Shown here: one piece after another, positions 46,457 through 55,137 of the stretch
Layout: each line of letters starts with the position of its first letter
How positions within the stretch are numbered: the first letter of the stretch is position 1
Assembly: GCA_040216555.1 (NCBI GenBank)
Contig: JAVJOW010000014.1
Span: forward strand, 266,942-330,941
Direction: 5' to 3'
Source: Arenibacter sp040216555
GTDB lineage: Bacteria; Bacteroidota; Bacteroidia; Flavobacteriales; Flavobacteriaceae
Length of the DNA stretch: 64,000 nt
The notes under the pieces: model-generated
What the model was told of the DNA's origin: nothing
Seen by the model: only the letters and a program-made list of their open reading frames with translations
Database searches by the model: none
Position numbers and translations under genes: made by a program

Positions 46457-47353
46457 ATGGAAAAGCGTTTGAATTTACGACTAAAGATAGCTCGCTTTTT
46501 TTTTCTTAAGCTATTAAATGTCTTATTTTGGTTTTTTTTGAGTACGATTGTTTTAAGGTTATTTTTTTTTGATGTTTTCCATATACCAAGTTCTTCGATG
46601 GAGAACACCTTACAAAAAAACGATTTTATAATTGTTAGCAAGATTTTTTACGGCAGCCCCCTAGCAAAAATCTTAAAAGAGCTGAAATTTAAGCAAAAAC
46701 CAAAAATAAACGATCTTTTAGTCTTCAGCGTAGGTAAAGAATCAACGATATACGTGAAGAGATGTGTTGGTCTGCCAGGTGACATAATTGAAATAAAAGA
46801 CACGGATATTTTTATTAATGGGCGATACGCACACCCTCCCCGTACCTCGTGTCATTTTCGAAAGGTTTGGTACCGAAATTTTAATGACTTAAAAGAGTGT
46901 ATGAATAAGGACTCAAGCAGTATTATACAGAAATATTCCGGTTACGTTATAATCAATCTTGATTTGAACCAGGAAAAATTGCTTATGGGTTGTAAAAGCG
47001 TCGATTCGATCGGGGCAATCGAGCCAGACGCCAAACATAATAACTCAATGATTCAATTCCCACCCTATTCGGAAAACAACATGGATAAATTTGTAATTCC
47101 CTACAAAGGATTAAAGATTAGCTTTGAGTCAAACAAAATAAAGGATTATCGTGATATTATGGAATGGGAAGAAGGGGGTGAAATTGGAGAAGAATGTTCT
47201 TTTTATTATGATAATAAAGAAAGTGAATTTTATATTTTCAAAAACGATTACTATTTTATGATTGGGGACAACAGAAACAAGTCTATTGACTCTAGGTCAT
47301 TTGGCCCTGTTGCCCAAAAGAATATTATCGGAAAAGTAATATTCAAAATATAA
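46457..47353 (+). CDS. Signal peptidase I (S26 family), accessory copy
   Basis: A 298-residue type I signal peptidase. N-terminal transmembrane helix (about 18-40), then box B with catalytic Ser47 (IPSSSMENTL), box D with general-base Lys101 (YVKRCVGLPGDIIEI), and box E (GDNRNKSIDSRSFGPV, about 270-285). The roughly 150-residue insertion between boxes D and E is usual in Bacteroidota enzymes. Catalytic residues are intact. It follows the O-antigen-ligase gene by 72 bp. A peptidase embedded in an accessory cluster with an exported peptide gene suggests a dedicated processing step rather than housekeeping. The ATG at 46457 is preferred. Confidence 0.9.
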   Translation: MEKRLNLRLKIARFFFLKLLNVLFWFFLSTIVLRLFFFDVFHIPSSSMENTLQKNDFIIVSKIFYGSPLAKILKELKFKQKPKINDLLVFSVGKESTIYVKRCVGLPGDIIEIKDTDIFINGRYAHPPRTSCHFRKVWYRNFNDLKECMNKDSSSIIQKYSGYVIINLDLNQEKLLMGCKSVDSIGAIEPDAKHNNSMIQFPPYSENNMDKFVIPYKGLKISFESNKIKDYRDIMEWEEGGEIGEECSFYYDNKESEFYIFKNDYYFMIGDNRNKSIDSRSFGPVAQKNIIGKVIFKI

Positions 47354-47542
47354 AACAAGCTTTCTCTTCTTTAAGTATTTAGGTCGCTAATGTTTAAAGA
47401 GTAAATTTTTTAAAGCATTAATACCTTCCAATAGGATGGTATTTCATTTTAAATAAATTCAAATGACTAACTTAAGTACAAACTCTAGATATCTAGATAT
47501 TAAAGTGTGCGTTTGGTTAGAAGTTTACTATTCGAAATAAAA

Positions 47543-50272
47543 ATGTCAAGAAAGTTTATCATTCTGCTATTATTGTCGATTTCAACCTCCGTTTTTTCAC
47601 AAGATAGGTGGTCGCCCGAAAAGATCTATTTGCAGCTTGCCTCCGAAGTGTTCGCTACCGACCAAACTATCTGGTTCAAGGCCATCGTAACCGATGCAAT
47701 TTCCCACCGTTTCACGGAAATTAGCGGTGTACTTCATGTTGAATTGATTGGTCCAGACGGGAAAATCGTGTCGCGTAAATTGGTCAAGTTGTCCAAAGGG
47801 GTAGGGAGGGGGTCTTTTGAACCCGAAAAGGGCTTGCCGGAGGGCCGCTATCTGGTACAGGCCTATACCCAATGGAACAGAAACTTTGGGGATGATTTCA
47901 TTTATAAGCGCTACGTGGACATTGTAGCTCCTTGGCCCTCAAACAACCCGAAATTATTGGATTCCCTAAAACTGGAGAAAGTAGGTGACGGGCGGTTCCT
48001 TTTGAGCGCTAAGGTTAGGTCAGACGCCATAGAATCGACCGGGGCCAAGCAGGTACAGGTCGCCATAGAAAGAGATAAGGGGAGCGACACCCTGCTTATA
48101 AAAAGAAATGGCCATGGAGCTTATGCATTTGAATACGAGATGCTGGAAGACCCTAGCTGGGTGACCGTGACAGTAGAGGGGCTATCCGAAACGGTCGTCC
48201 TGGATCAAAACGAGGTAGACCTGCAATTCTTTCCTGAAAGCGGTACGTTAATTGAGGGGTACAGCAACAAGATAGCGTACAAGGCCATAGGCATCGACGG
48301 CAAGGGAAGCAGGGTCCAGGGAACCGTTTTCGACGACAGGGGGAAACATATCATTGATTTTGTGTCAAACCGTTTGGGAATGGGCTATTTTTCAATTTAC
48401 GCCGAAAGTTCCCGTACCTACCATGCCGAAATTCGTTCCACGAACGGACCGAAAACCATCGTAAAATTCCCTTTGCCCAAATCGGCATCCAATGGAAGTA
48501 TTATCTCTGTTCAACGAACTGGCAAAAATATTTGGGCGGGGGTATACTCAAATGTCCTTTCCGGCAATGTGTATATCAAGGTCTCTTGCCGGGGGCAGGA
48601 TCTTATTATGATAGAGGGTCCGTTGCGAGACGGATATCTGTCCAAGAGCCTTTTATCGGAGGCATTGCCAGAGGGCATACTCGTCTTTACCCTGATGGAC
48701 CAGAACAAAAATACCGTTGCGGAGCGGCTGTTCTTCAATGAAAAGACCGAAGACCATTTGAAGGTGGACCTGGCTACGGACAGGGAAACGTATGCACGGC
48801 GCCAACCTACCCAATTGGATATCCTTATCACGGGACAAGATTCCGTTCAGGGCCCCGTAGAATTGTCCGTTTTGGCCATCAATTCAGTACAGGGCCAGCA
48901 TACGTTTGGGAACATTAAATCCTACTTTCTTTTAAGTTCGGAACTGCGGGGAACGATCGAGGATCCCGATTACTACTTTAATTCCCAGAATACCGGACGT
49001 GCCCAGGACCTCGACGCCCTTATGCTCTCCCAGGGCTGGCGCCGTTACAAATATCCTGCAAAACGCATCGAGAAGACCCTTTATTGGCCTCAGTCTCGCC
49101 TCGAGGTCAGGGGCTCGGTACAGGCCCCCGGAAGGAGCAAACTCTCTAAGGAAGGCGTGGGGCTTACCTTATCTTCCTTCTCAAAGTCACCGGTCTTCTA
49201 CTCAGGAACCACCGATAGTCTGGGTAACTTCAGGTTCATGATGGAGGATACCTATGGCCCACCCATGCGGGTCCTACTTACGGTAGATGATGGAAAAAAG
49301 GGGAATAAACTTGATTATAGGATCAATTTGAATAACCCAAAGCCTCCAAAAGTAACCTATGATCGTAGGCCGGCCTTTCGTCAACTGGATACCCTGATCA
49401 GAAGTGTGGCCGTGGCGGGAATGGAACGTGTCCGAACAGAAGCCATATTAGATTCCCTCTATGGGGTTACGCAACTGGACGAGGTGATTGTTACCGACAA
49501 CCTCTTAAGTCCCGAGCGCAAAAAACTTTACGACAAATACGGAGAACCAGATGGGATCGTCAATGGAGATGATTTAAGGGCAAAGGAGAAAAAATGGTCC
49601 TATGGGCTATACAGTATCCTTCTTTTCAATTACGGAGATCAGGTATTTATTGAAAAATATAGCGACGGGTTTATGCTTGCGCATGTCAGAGCGGGACAGT
49701 ATGGAGCCGTAAGATATCAATCCGGACGCGGTATCGTACCGGGAAATCCAAAAAAGGAGGGGACTTTATTGATCGTCGACGGTAAACCGCTTGACAAACA
49801 CCAATATGGTCAGGTGTCCAATATGTCCCCCGAAATTATAGAGCGGGTAGAACTTATCCAGTACGCCAGTTCCTTTAGGAGCTTGTACCAGAGTGTTTTT
49901 CCAGAGGTAAGTCCCATGAATACGCCATCTCTTGGACATATCATTTCTGTGGTTACCAAAGGCGGTTTAGGTATCAATACTTCCATAAGGCCGACACCTG
50001 GCACCTTTAATACGTCTGTCGAGGTCTTTTCCCCGGTCATGGAATTCTACACCCCAAAATACGACAGTCCGATTCCCACCAAAGAACAAAAGCCGGATCT
50101 TAGGGCACTTATCCACTGGCAACCCCATCTGAGCACTGATAAGTCAGGAAGCGCATCGGCTCGTTTTTATAATGGAGACGTTCCGGGCGACTATATAATT
50201 GTTGTAGAGGCTATTTCAAGGGACGGGCGCGTCGGTTATGGAAAGAAGCATTATGTTGTATCAGAAAAGTGA
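47543..50272 (+). CDS. MG2-domain / TonB-plug-like secreted protein
   Basis: A 909-residue protein with a signal peptide (cleavage near TSVFSQ). The N-terminal half shows macroglobulin-like MG2 strands (PEKIYLQLASEVFATDQTIWFKAIVTDA; GLPEGRYLVQAYTQWNRNFGDDFIYKRYVDIV). A carboxypeptidase-regulatory-like segment lies near 530-590. A TonB-dependent-receptor plug-like region follows (IVDGKPLDKHQYGQVSNMSPEIIERVELIQYASSF), with no beta-barrel. It closes with ARFYNGDVPGDYIIVVEAISRDGRVGYGKK. Such barrel-less proteins are common in Bacteroidota; function is unknown. Its base composition is visibly more G+C-rich than the preceding four genes, suggesting a separate origin. I use ATG 47543. Confidence 0.78.
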   Translation: MSRKFIILLLLSISTSVFSQDRWSPEKIYLQLASEVFATDQTIWFKAIVTDAISHRFTEISGVLHVELIGPDGKIVSRKLVKLSKGVGRGSFEPEKGLPEGRYLVQAYTQWNRNFGDDFIYKRYVDIVAPWPSNNPKLLDSLKLEKVGDGRFLLSAKVRSDAIESTGAKQVQVAIERDKGSDTLLIKRNGHGAYAFEYEMLEDPSWVTVTVEGLSETVVLDQNEVDLQFFPESGTLIEGYSNKIAYKAIGIDGKGSRVQGTVFDDRGKHIIDFVSNRLGMGYFSIYAESSRTYHAEIRSTNGPKTIVKFPLPKSASNGSIISVQRTGKNIWAGVYSNVLSGNVYIKVSCRGQDLIMIEGPLRDGYLSKSLLSEALPEGILVFTLMDQNKNTVAERLFFNEKTEDHLKVDLATDRETYARRQPTQLDILITGQDSVQGPVELSVLAINSVQGQHTFGNIKSYFLLSSELRGTIEDPDYYFNSQNTGRAQDLDALMLSQGWRRYKYPAKRIEKTLYWPQSRLEVRGSVQAPGRSKLSKEGVGLTLSSFSKSPVFYSGTTDSLGNFRFMMEDTYGPPMRVLLTVDDGKKGNKLDYRINLNNPKPPKVTYDRRPAFRQLDTLIRSVAVAGMERVRTEAILDSLYGVTQLDEVIVTDNLLSPERKKLYDKYGEPDGIVNGDDLRAKEKKWSYGLYSILLFNYGDQVFIEKYSDGFMLAHVRAGQYGAVRYQSGRGIVPGNPKKEGTLLIVDGKPLDKHQYGQVSNMSPEIIERVELIQYASSFRSLYQSVFPEVSPMNTPSLGHIISVVTKGGLGINTSIRPTPGTFNTSVEVFSPVMEFYTPKYDSPIPTKEQKPDLRALIHWQPHLSTDKSGSASARFYNGDVPGDYIIVVEAISRDGRVGYGKKHYVVSEK

Positions 50273-50582
50273 GTTCAAATAAATGAAGTACATCACCTCG
50301 TTAAAAGAAACTGCGTTTGGTGAGACGTTAAATTCTAGTTTTTTAAAGTCCCATAAAACGAACGTAACCGTTGCACAAGCAAATAAATTATAAAAAAAAC
50401 AAACTTCTATAACTCCCTTTTAAGGCAGTTTCTCTTTTTAGGTCAGCAAGTAACCGGATATTTTTGGAGGCCTTTGCAAACCAGCTTTCAACAAAACCAA
50501 CACGGGCAGCCGTTGTACAAGTCCTAATTTTTAGAAAATCCAGCTTATTTAAACCGCTTTACAGGCTTTCTTTAATGCATCA
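50273..50582. other. Non-coding region with cassette-edge fragments
   Basis: About 300 bases without a gene. It contains ACGTAACCGTTGCACAAG (about 50360), similar to GGTAACCGCTGCACAACC found after the gene ending at 59352, and a second GCCGTTGTACAAG at about 50508. These look like edges of cassette units whose genes have been lost. Confidence 0.35.
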
Positions 50583-50629
50583 GTGCCAGCCATCCCGTTT
50601 TAAATTGTACCACTTTAAAGAAAACAAAT
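50583..50629 (+). repeat. T-module repeat, copy 2
   Basis: GTGCCAGCCATCCC, TTTTAAATTGTACCACTTTAA and an A-rich tail, related to copies at 37363, 52631, 59484 and 63813. It precedes an L-module by about 90 bp. Confidence 0.6.
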
Positions 50630-50718
50630 AAAATTCCCCACTGGCTCGTGCCTTCCCTTAAATTGGCTGGCCAAACACCGCTCCTGTCCAACCTCTTTGC
50701 ATATTATTGACTAAAAAT

Positions 50719-50839
50719 CCCTAAATTGGAAAAAATAAAAAGGATCCAATCCCTGTAGCAAGGATAGCGCAAAACCGAGACCGCATAGTTACATTAAAGA
50801 ACTGCGCCCTTGGCTTACCTGATTTAATCCTATAATGTT
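50719..50839 (+). repeat. L-module repeat, copy 1 (possible promoter/cassette left edge)
   Basis: Ordered blocks CCCTAAATTGG, AAATAAAAAGGATCC, AAGGATAGCGCAAAACCGA, ACTGCGCCCTTG and TTTAATCCTATAATGTT, shared with 52705-53029 and, for the first three blocks, with 62821-62878. The last block, about 20 bases before the XRE gene, contains a CTTG and TATAATGTT pair spaced like a promoter. Confidence 0.7.
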
Positions 50840-50860
50840 AACGGTAATTTGAAAACCACA

Positions 50861-51424
50861 ATGAAGAATAGCTTAAAGGAGCATAGAAGACTTAAAAACC
50901 TGACTCAAGAAGAGTTATCAAAGTCTTCTGGAATATCCATTAGAACTATTCAGCGAATCGAAAAAGGATTGTCAACGGGAAGTTCTCATACCCTCAAAAC
51001 TTTAGCGAAAACTTTATCCATTGAAAGCTCAGATATATTTCATGATGAAGGTAACCCCAAATTATTTGTAAAAAACAACATAAAAACATTGAAACTTATG
51101 AATTTTAGTGTTTTAACAATGTTGGTAATCCCATTTGGTAATATTATTTTCCCATCAATTATATTTTTCAAGAATAGAAATGATAGAAAGATGAATACTA
51201 TTGGAAAGAAAATTTTGAATTTTCAAATTTTAAGTATGTTAGCACTACCTTTTTTCCTAGTTATTCTATTCCTGTTAGCAGGAAAAGGGTATGGAGGATT
51301 TCCTATAATTTTAATAGTCTCTTATTTAACTTATGGGTTAGCAAATATCATCATTACAATACATATATCAGTTCAGATAAATAAAGAAAAGGAAGTATTA
51401 AGCTTCGTCCCAAATGTTCTTTAA
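50861..51424 (+). CDS. XRE-family regulator with membrane-spanning C-terminus
   Basis: A 187-residue protein. Helix-turn-helix of the XRE type at 1-60 (LKEHRRLKNLTQEELSKSSGISIRTIQRIEKGLSTGSSHTLKTLAKTLSI). Residues about 80-180 form three to four hydrophobic helices of the DUF4870 type (FGNIIFPSIIFFKNRNDRKMNTIGKKILNFQ). Such fusions are common in Flavobacteriia and probably sense membrane state. It starts 22 bases after an L-module, which may supply its promoter, and is followed 115 bp later by the hydrolase gene. I use ATG 50861; TTG 50849 is an alternative. Confidence 0.88.
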   Translation: MKNSLKEHRRLKNLTQEELSKSSGISIRTIQRIEKGLSTGSSHTLKTLAKTLSIESSDIFHDEGNPKLFVKNNIKTLKLMNFSVLTMLVIPFGNIIFPSIIFFKNRNDRKMNTIGKKILNFQILSMLALPFFLVILFLLAGKGYGGFPIILIVSYLTYGLANIIITIHISVQINKEKEVLSFVPNVL

Positions 51425-51538
51425 ATCCTACATTGTCATACAGATGGCGTAAAAATGACATACGTCTTTTTCAATTCTCTCCTATTTACTCCAATAATTT
51501 TGCATCAGGAGAAAATACAAACATCTGAATCACTAAAT

Positions 51539-52477
51539 ATGAGAAGTGAACTTAAAATAATTCTGAGCATTTTATTTGTAATTGCCTTAAATCCGTCAAA
51601 TCATGCTCAAAATAACGATAACGAATTAGTTGTTGTCGATGGCAAAAGAATAGCGTACAAATCCTTCAATATTGAAAACAGAAAAAAAGGGGAACCAATT
51701 CTTGTTTTCGAAACGGGATTAGGTGGCGGAACTTTTGGCCCTATTCTTCCTTTTCTACCTAGTAATATTTCGGGTATTCAATACGCTAGAAATGGAGTTG
51801 GAAAATCAGAGCTAGATACTGAAATAACATCTGATTCTCAACTTGCCGATCGACTACATAATTTATTAACAACCTTGAACATTGAACCACCATATTTATT
51901 GGTTGGGCATTCCATAGGTGGACCGTACATAAGATTATTCGCATCTAAGTTCCCAAACGAAGTTTGTGGGCTCGTTTTTTCGGACCCAACCGACTTTATG
52001 TTGACTGTTGAAGAGGATGAAGAAGCAAGAATAAAATCTAAAAGTGCTACTGGTTATCGGGAAACGTCTTTGTTAATTCAGAAAATGATGTCCGAAAATG
52101 ATAGTTTTGGCCAAGGAGCAAGGAATGATGCCACAAGGGCTTTGAAATCTAGTGTATCGGGTTACTTTCAAGAATATCAACACTTACCTGAATTGAATAG
52201 GAATATTGCTGCAACGGTAATTATTTCATATAACAAACCTATCGAACAACCAGACGAAGAATTAAATAAGAACCTTAATCTAGGAATTAATTTCAAGCCT
52301 TGGTGGAAAGAATACGATAATTTGAGAATACAGCATTTCACGGATTTGATAAAGGACAATGATAACAGTAGAATTATTTTGTTGCCAAAATACAGCCACG
52401 GCATATATTATCAAAATCCAGAATTGGTAGCAAAACTGATTATTGAAAACTATAATAGCAATATCAAAGAAAAATAA
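51539..52477 (+). CDS. Secreted alpha/beta hydrolase
   Basis: A 312-residue protein with a signal peptide (ILSILFVIALNPSNHAQ). Alpha/beta-hydrolase landmarks: oxyanion-hole segment LVFETGLGGGTFGPI, nucleophile Ser125 in VGHSIGGPYIRLFASKFP, acid region after GLVFSDPTDF, and the likely catalytic His in LPKYSHGIYYQNPELV. I start at ATG 51539 because a signal peptide begins there; an upstream in-frame ATG at 51455 gives an unconvincing extension. Substrate unknown. It is followed at once by an R-module repeat, so with the XRE gene it may form one L-to-R unit. Confidence 0.88.
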   Translation: MRSELKIILSILFVIALNPSNHAQNNDNELVVVDGKRIAYKSFNIENRKKGEPILVFETGLGGGTFGPILPFLPSNISGIQYARNGVGKSELDTEITSDSQLADRLHNLLTTLNIEPPYLLVGHSIGGPYIRLFASKFPNEVCGLVFSDPTDFMLTVEEDEEARIKSKSATGYRETSLLIQKMMSENDSFGQGARNDATRALKSSVSGYFQEYQHLPELNRNIAATVIISYNKPIEQPDEELNKNLNLGINFKPWWKEYDNLRIQHFTDLIKDNDNSRIILLPKYSHGIYYQNPELVAKLIIENYNSNIKEK

Positions 52478-52494
52478 ATAACTACAGCTGATAT

Positions 52495-52572
52495 CTAAGC
52501 GTTCGTGTGGTCGGTACGGCCTGTCCCGCGAAATTTGCGGGAGCCAAACATGAACGCCGTGTTGACTGAACC
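52495..52572 (+). repeat. R-module repeat, copy 1, with palindromic insertion
   Basis: CTAAGCGTTCGTGTGG, CGGTACGGCC, CCAAACATGAACGC and GTGTTGACTGAACC match the copy at 56223-56279, forming a hairpin closed by GCGTTC/GAACGC. Relative to that copy, 24 extra bases (52522-52545) with their own palindrome CCCGC-GAAATTT-GCGGG are inserted in the loop. The module begins 17 bases after the hydrolase stop codon. Confidence 0.75.
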
Positions 52573-52630
52573 TTAGCCTAGTTTCCCCTTACCAAGTGGC
52601 CTGCCAGTTAATAATATATCCCGGTTATTA

Positions 52631-52681
52631 ATGCCAGCCATTCCTATTTAATCATTACCACTTAAGGAAAGCAAAGAAAAA
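52631..52681 (+). repeat. T-module repeat, copy 3
   Basis: ATGCCAGCCATTCC, TATTTAATCATTACCACTTAAGG and an A-rich tail, placed between R copy 1 and L copy 2, so the order R-T-L is seen between two genes. Confidence 0.6.
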
Positions 52682-52704
52682 TCCTCCATACACAAACCAA
52701 AATT

Positions 52705-53029
52705 CCCTAAATTGGTAAGAAATAAAAAGGATCCAAATCAATAGTTAGTGTCCAGTCAAGCCTAAACCTACGGGTAATTTAAAGTGTCTCTTGAGCCGCT
52801 CCTGCGTTGCAAAAATCCTTACGTAGCTAGTGCCTCCGCTAAAGCTTCTGCGACACGCGGGCGGCTATGTGCGTTTTTTGCGCCTTGGCCCAACTCAAGA
52901 TCCATCATTCCTTACCCGTCATTTAAACGTTGACTTGACACTAGGATAGCGCAAAACCGAAATCTCAAAATTCAACGGCGAACCAAAAAAACTGCGCCCT
53001 TGTCTTACATTATTTAATCCTATAATGTT
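52705..53029 (+). repeat. L-module repeat, copy 2, interrupted by a MITE
   Basis: CCCTAAATTGG and AAATAAAAAGGATCC on the left, then GGATAGCGCAAAACCGA, ACTGCGCCCTTG and TTTAATCCTATAATGTT on the right, as in copy 1. The two halves are separated by the 198-bp element at 52746-52943. The lipoprotein gene starts 28 bases after the module. Confidence 0.7.
52746..52943. mobile_element. MITE-like element, 198 bp
   Basis: Ends TAGTGTCCAGTCAA (52746-52759) and TTGACTTGACACTA (52930-52943) are inverted repeats matching at 13 of 14 positions. A further inner match occurs (ACGGGTAA left, TTACCCGT right). TA at both extremes fits a TA target duplication, as for IS630/Tc1-mariner elements. It has no coding capacity and a GC-rich centre. 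It interrupts an L-module whose uninterrupted form is at 50719. Confidence 0.75.
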
Positions 53030-53057
53030 GCCAACTATTATGGCATATAAATTTTCA

Positions 53058-53660
53058 ATGAAAAAAATATACTTAATACTCATAATTTCTACCCTTTATT
53101 CTTGTGCCGGTGCGAAATACAATTATTTCTTCGATACCGGAAAGCAATTGGACTTTAGCAATGGGAAATGGATTCTCAACAGAACACAATCAAACTCGAA
53201 AATATTCGATACTGAACTCTATCACCATTCACTTAAAGATTTCAAAAAAATTCTTGGGGACTCTTTGATTGAAATGAACGATTTGCGAAGTACCAAACTG
53301 GTGGCACCAAAAATTAAATTTGATTTATCGGACTCGGATTTGAAAGAATTAAAAAGAGACACTGGTTGTGATTACATTATCAATATTGGAGGAAATGTTA
53401 TTAGTGACGGTGCTGGTTCTATATCTTTCCCGAATCAAATAGAAAATTCCAGTAATAGCGCTTCTGTTTCAATTTCAATATATGACTTAAATTCACAAAT
53501 TTTAATCTCTTCTTCTCAGGTTTATGGAAAGACGGAACATCAAGACCCTATTTTTCCTGATGATAAAAATTTACCTACAATAAATCCGAGTTCACATATG
53601 ATTATGCTAAAAGGGGCGGAAAAACTTATCCAAAAATACAAGAAGAATCAGCTGAAATAA
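53058..53660 (+). CDS. Hypothetical lipoprotein
   Basis: A 200-residue protein with a lipoprotein signal ending TLYSC (Cys16). The mature part mentions no family I recognise: FFDTGKQLDFSNGKWILNRTQSN, then a region with LGDSLIEMNDLRSTKLVAPKIKF and GCDYIINIGGNVISDGAGSISF. The second part resembles periplasmic proteins of the DUF4136/CsgG-like kind only loosely. I use the ATG at 53058, because the preceding 11 codons from 53025 spoil the signal peptide. It is the only gene between L copy 2 and a GNAT remnant. Confidence 0.72.
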   Translation: MKKIYLILIISTLYSCAGAKYNYFFDTGKQLDFSNGKWILNRTQSNSKIFDTELYHHSLKDFKKILGDSLIEMNDLRSTKLVAPKIKFDLSDSDLKELKRDTGCDYIINIGGNVISDGAGSISFPNQIENSSNSASVSISIYDLNSQILISSSQVYGKTEHQDPIFPDDKNLPTINPSSHMIMLKGAEKLIQKYKKNQLK

Positions 53661-53723
53661 TGCAAACCGTACGATGGACTTTTTACTCGGATGCAACTGT
53701 TGCGTTGCCGGATTTTTTACTAG

Positions 53724-53861
53724 GGTGGAATTAAAAAACGAAATGGAAAAGACCAACTCGGAGCTGTCAAAGAAGGATTGTTGAGAAATTATAATGTTCA
53801 ATCCTATGGAGAAAGTGCAGGAACTTATGTGTATAGTATCTTAAAACAGGAATGGAAATAA
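53724..53861 (+). pseudogene. C-terminal remnant of a GNAT acetyltransferase
   Basis: A 45-codon frame ending at TAA 53859 reads GGIKKRNGKDQLGAVKEGLL, then RNYNVQSYGESAGTYVYSILKQEWK. This is the usual C-terminus of RimJ/RimL-type N-acetyltransferases (K-LGA-KEG-LR ... D-V-YSIL-EW). No start codon or acetyl-CoA-binding part is upstream, so only the tail of a gene survives here. Confidence 0.6.
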
Positions 53862-53936
53862 AACACCCAGTTAACTAAACCCATCCCCCAGTTTCCCCCA
53901 TGGGCACTAGCGTTTTAACAATCGTCCTTACCGATC

Positions 53937-53953
53937 CTCTTTGCATGATTATA
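53937..53953 (+). repeat. Fragment of the T-L spacer
   Basis: CCTCTTTGCATGATTAT closely matches CCTCTTTGCATATTATT at 50691, which lies between T copy 2 and L copy 1. No further L sequence follows, so the module appears truncated here. Confidence 0.4.
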
Positions 53954-54027
53954 GGCTGCGCTTCCAAGTAGGCTTGGCGGCGGCTTTTTAGGCATGGAGT
54001 TCGATGTCATATTTAGGTGGGCACACA

Positions 54028-55137
54028 TCACTTTCGGTTGCCCGCGGGGAAAGTGAAACACCCTTTATTGTTGATCTTTAGTAGGTATTCGGCAATCCGG
54101 TGGACCTCATCGGGCGCAAAAATGGGCTCATGATACCCAATATAGGCATTGAGTTCCTGGAGGGTTTTTACGGCGACATTGCTGAACTTTTCCCTGGGCC
54201 TGTGACGGATCATCGCCAAAATATTCCTAATGGGAACTTTTTTGGTTCCCCAATGGTGCTCCCTTAGAAGACGATCCGTGTTTGTACTATGACCATGGAG
54301 CATGGTTTAGAGCGCAAAATTTGCCCTTTGCACCTGTTGTAAAGGGGACCAAAGGTCCAAGCTTGCAATGGATGCCTTGCTCCAATTTTTGGTCTCGATG
54401 ATAAAGATACCGGAAGTATTGATCAGTAAGTGGTCTATTTGGATACTACGAATGCGCGAATTAGTTTGTTTATGATAGCGGGGGTTTTCAAATACAATGG
54501 AAAAATCATTGATCAACACCTGGTTGCCGGATAATTTTTTCAGTTCCCCTACCACCATATCTTCCCCAACGGCCCCTGCAATCATGGGCAATAGATCGGT
54601 GGCCACCGAACGCATATGGAGAAGCTTCCTAAATTGATCATCGCAACGTGTGGAAATCAGGGCATGCCGATCGGCACTATACCCATTGATGGCCTTTAGG
54701 ACCACTTCCAGCCGTTTTTTACTCCCACGTACCCGCAGACCTACAATGCGGTCAAAGTTTTTTTCTAGGATGTACTTTATAAGGAGGAGGAATTGTAACC
54801 CATACCAATATAGCAGTTCCATAACTGCATTCTTGGCAGGTTTTCTTAAGACGTCACATTTGGAATGCAGCCGTCTTATATAGTTTTTGAGATTAGCTTT
54901 GGCAGTGGTCTTTAAAAGATCAAAATCTTTTTCCAGGTGGTACCCCTGGGCCTGCATTTTGTCCAGTTCCAGATCAAAATCGCGCTCGATCTTAAAGAAG
55001 AGTTCCTCTCTTTCATTGTCGAAGTTTTTAAGGAACCTATTGATGTCGGCAGTAGAATTGAACCTACTGATCCCATGGACGTCCAATGTTTTCCTGATCT
55101 GTTTTAAAGTCCCTATTTGCCCGTGGATGACCGTCAT
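54028..55137 (-). pseudogene. NERD-domain protein interrupted by one in-frame stop
   Basis: A nuclease-related (NERD) protein. An N-terminal helical part (DFDLELDKMQAQGYHLEKDFD) is followed by the NERD domain: GAVGEDMVVGELKKLSGNQVLINDFSI and QIDHLLINTSGIFIIETKNWS. The frame stops with TAA at 54307-54309 after QQVQRANFAL. It continues in the same frame as LHGHSTNTDRLLREHHWGTKKVPIRNILAMI, the normal continuation of the family, where a Tyr is expected at the stop. One point change (TAC/TAT to TAA) explains it. The 5' part alone retains the likely nuclease residues and may still make a 276-residue protein from ATG 55137. Confidence 0.82.
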
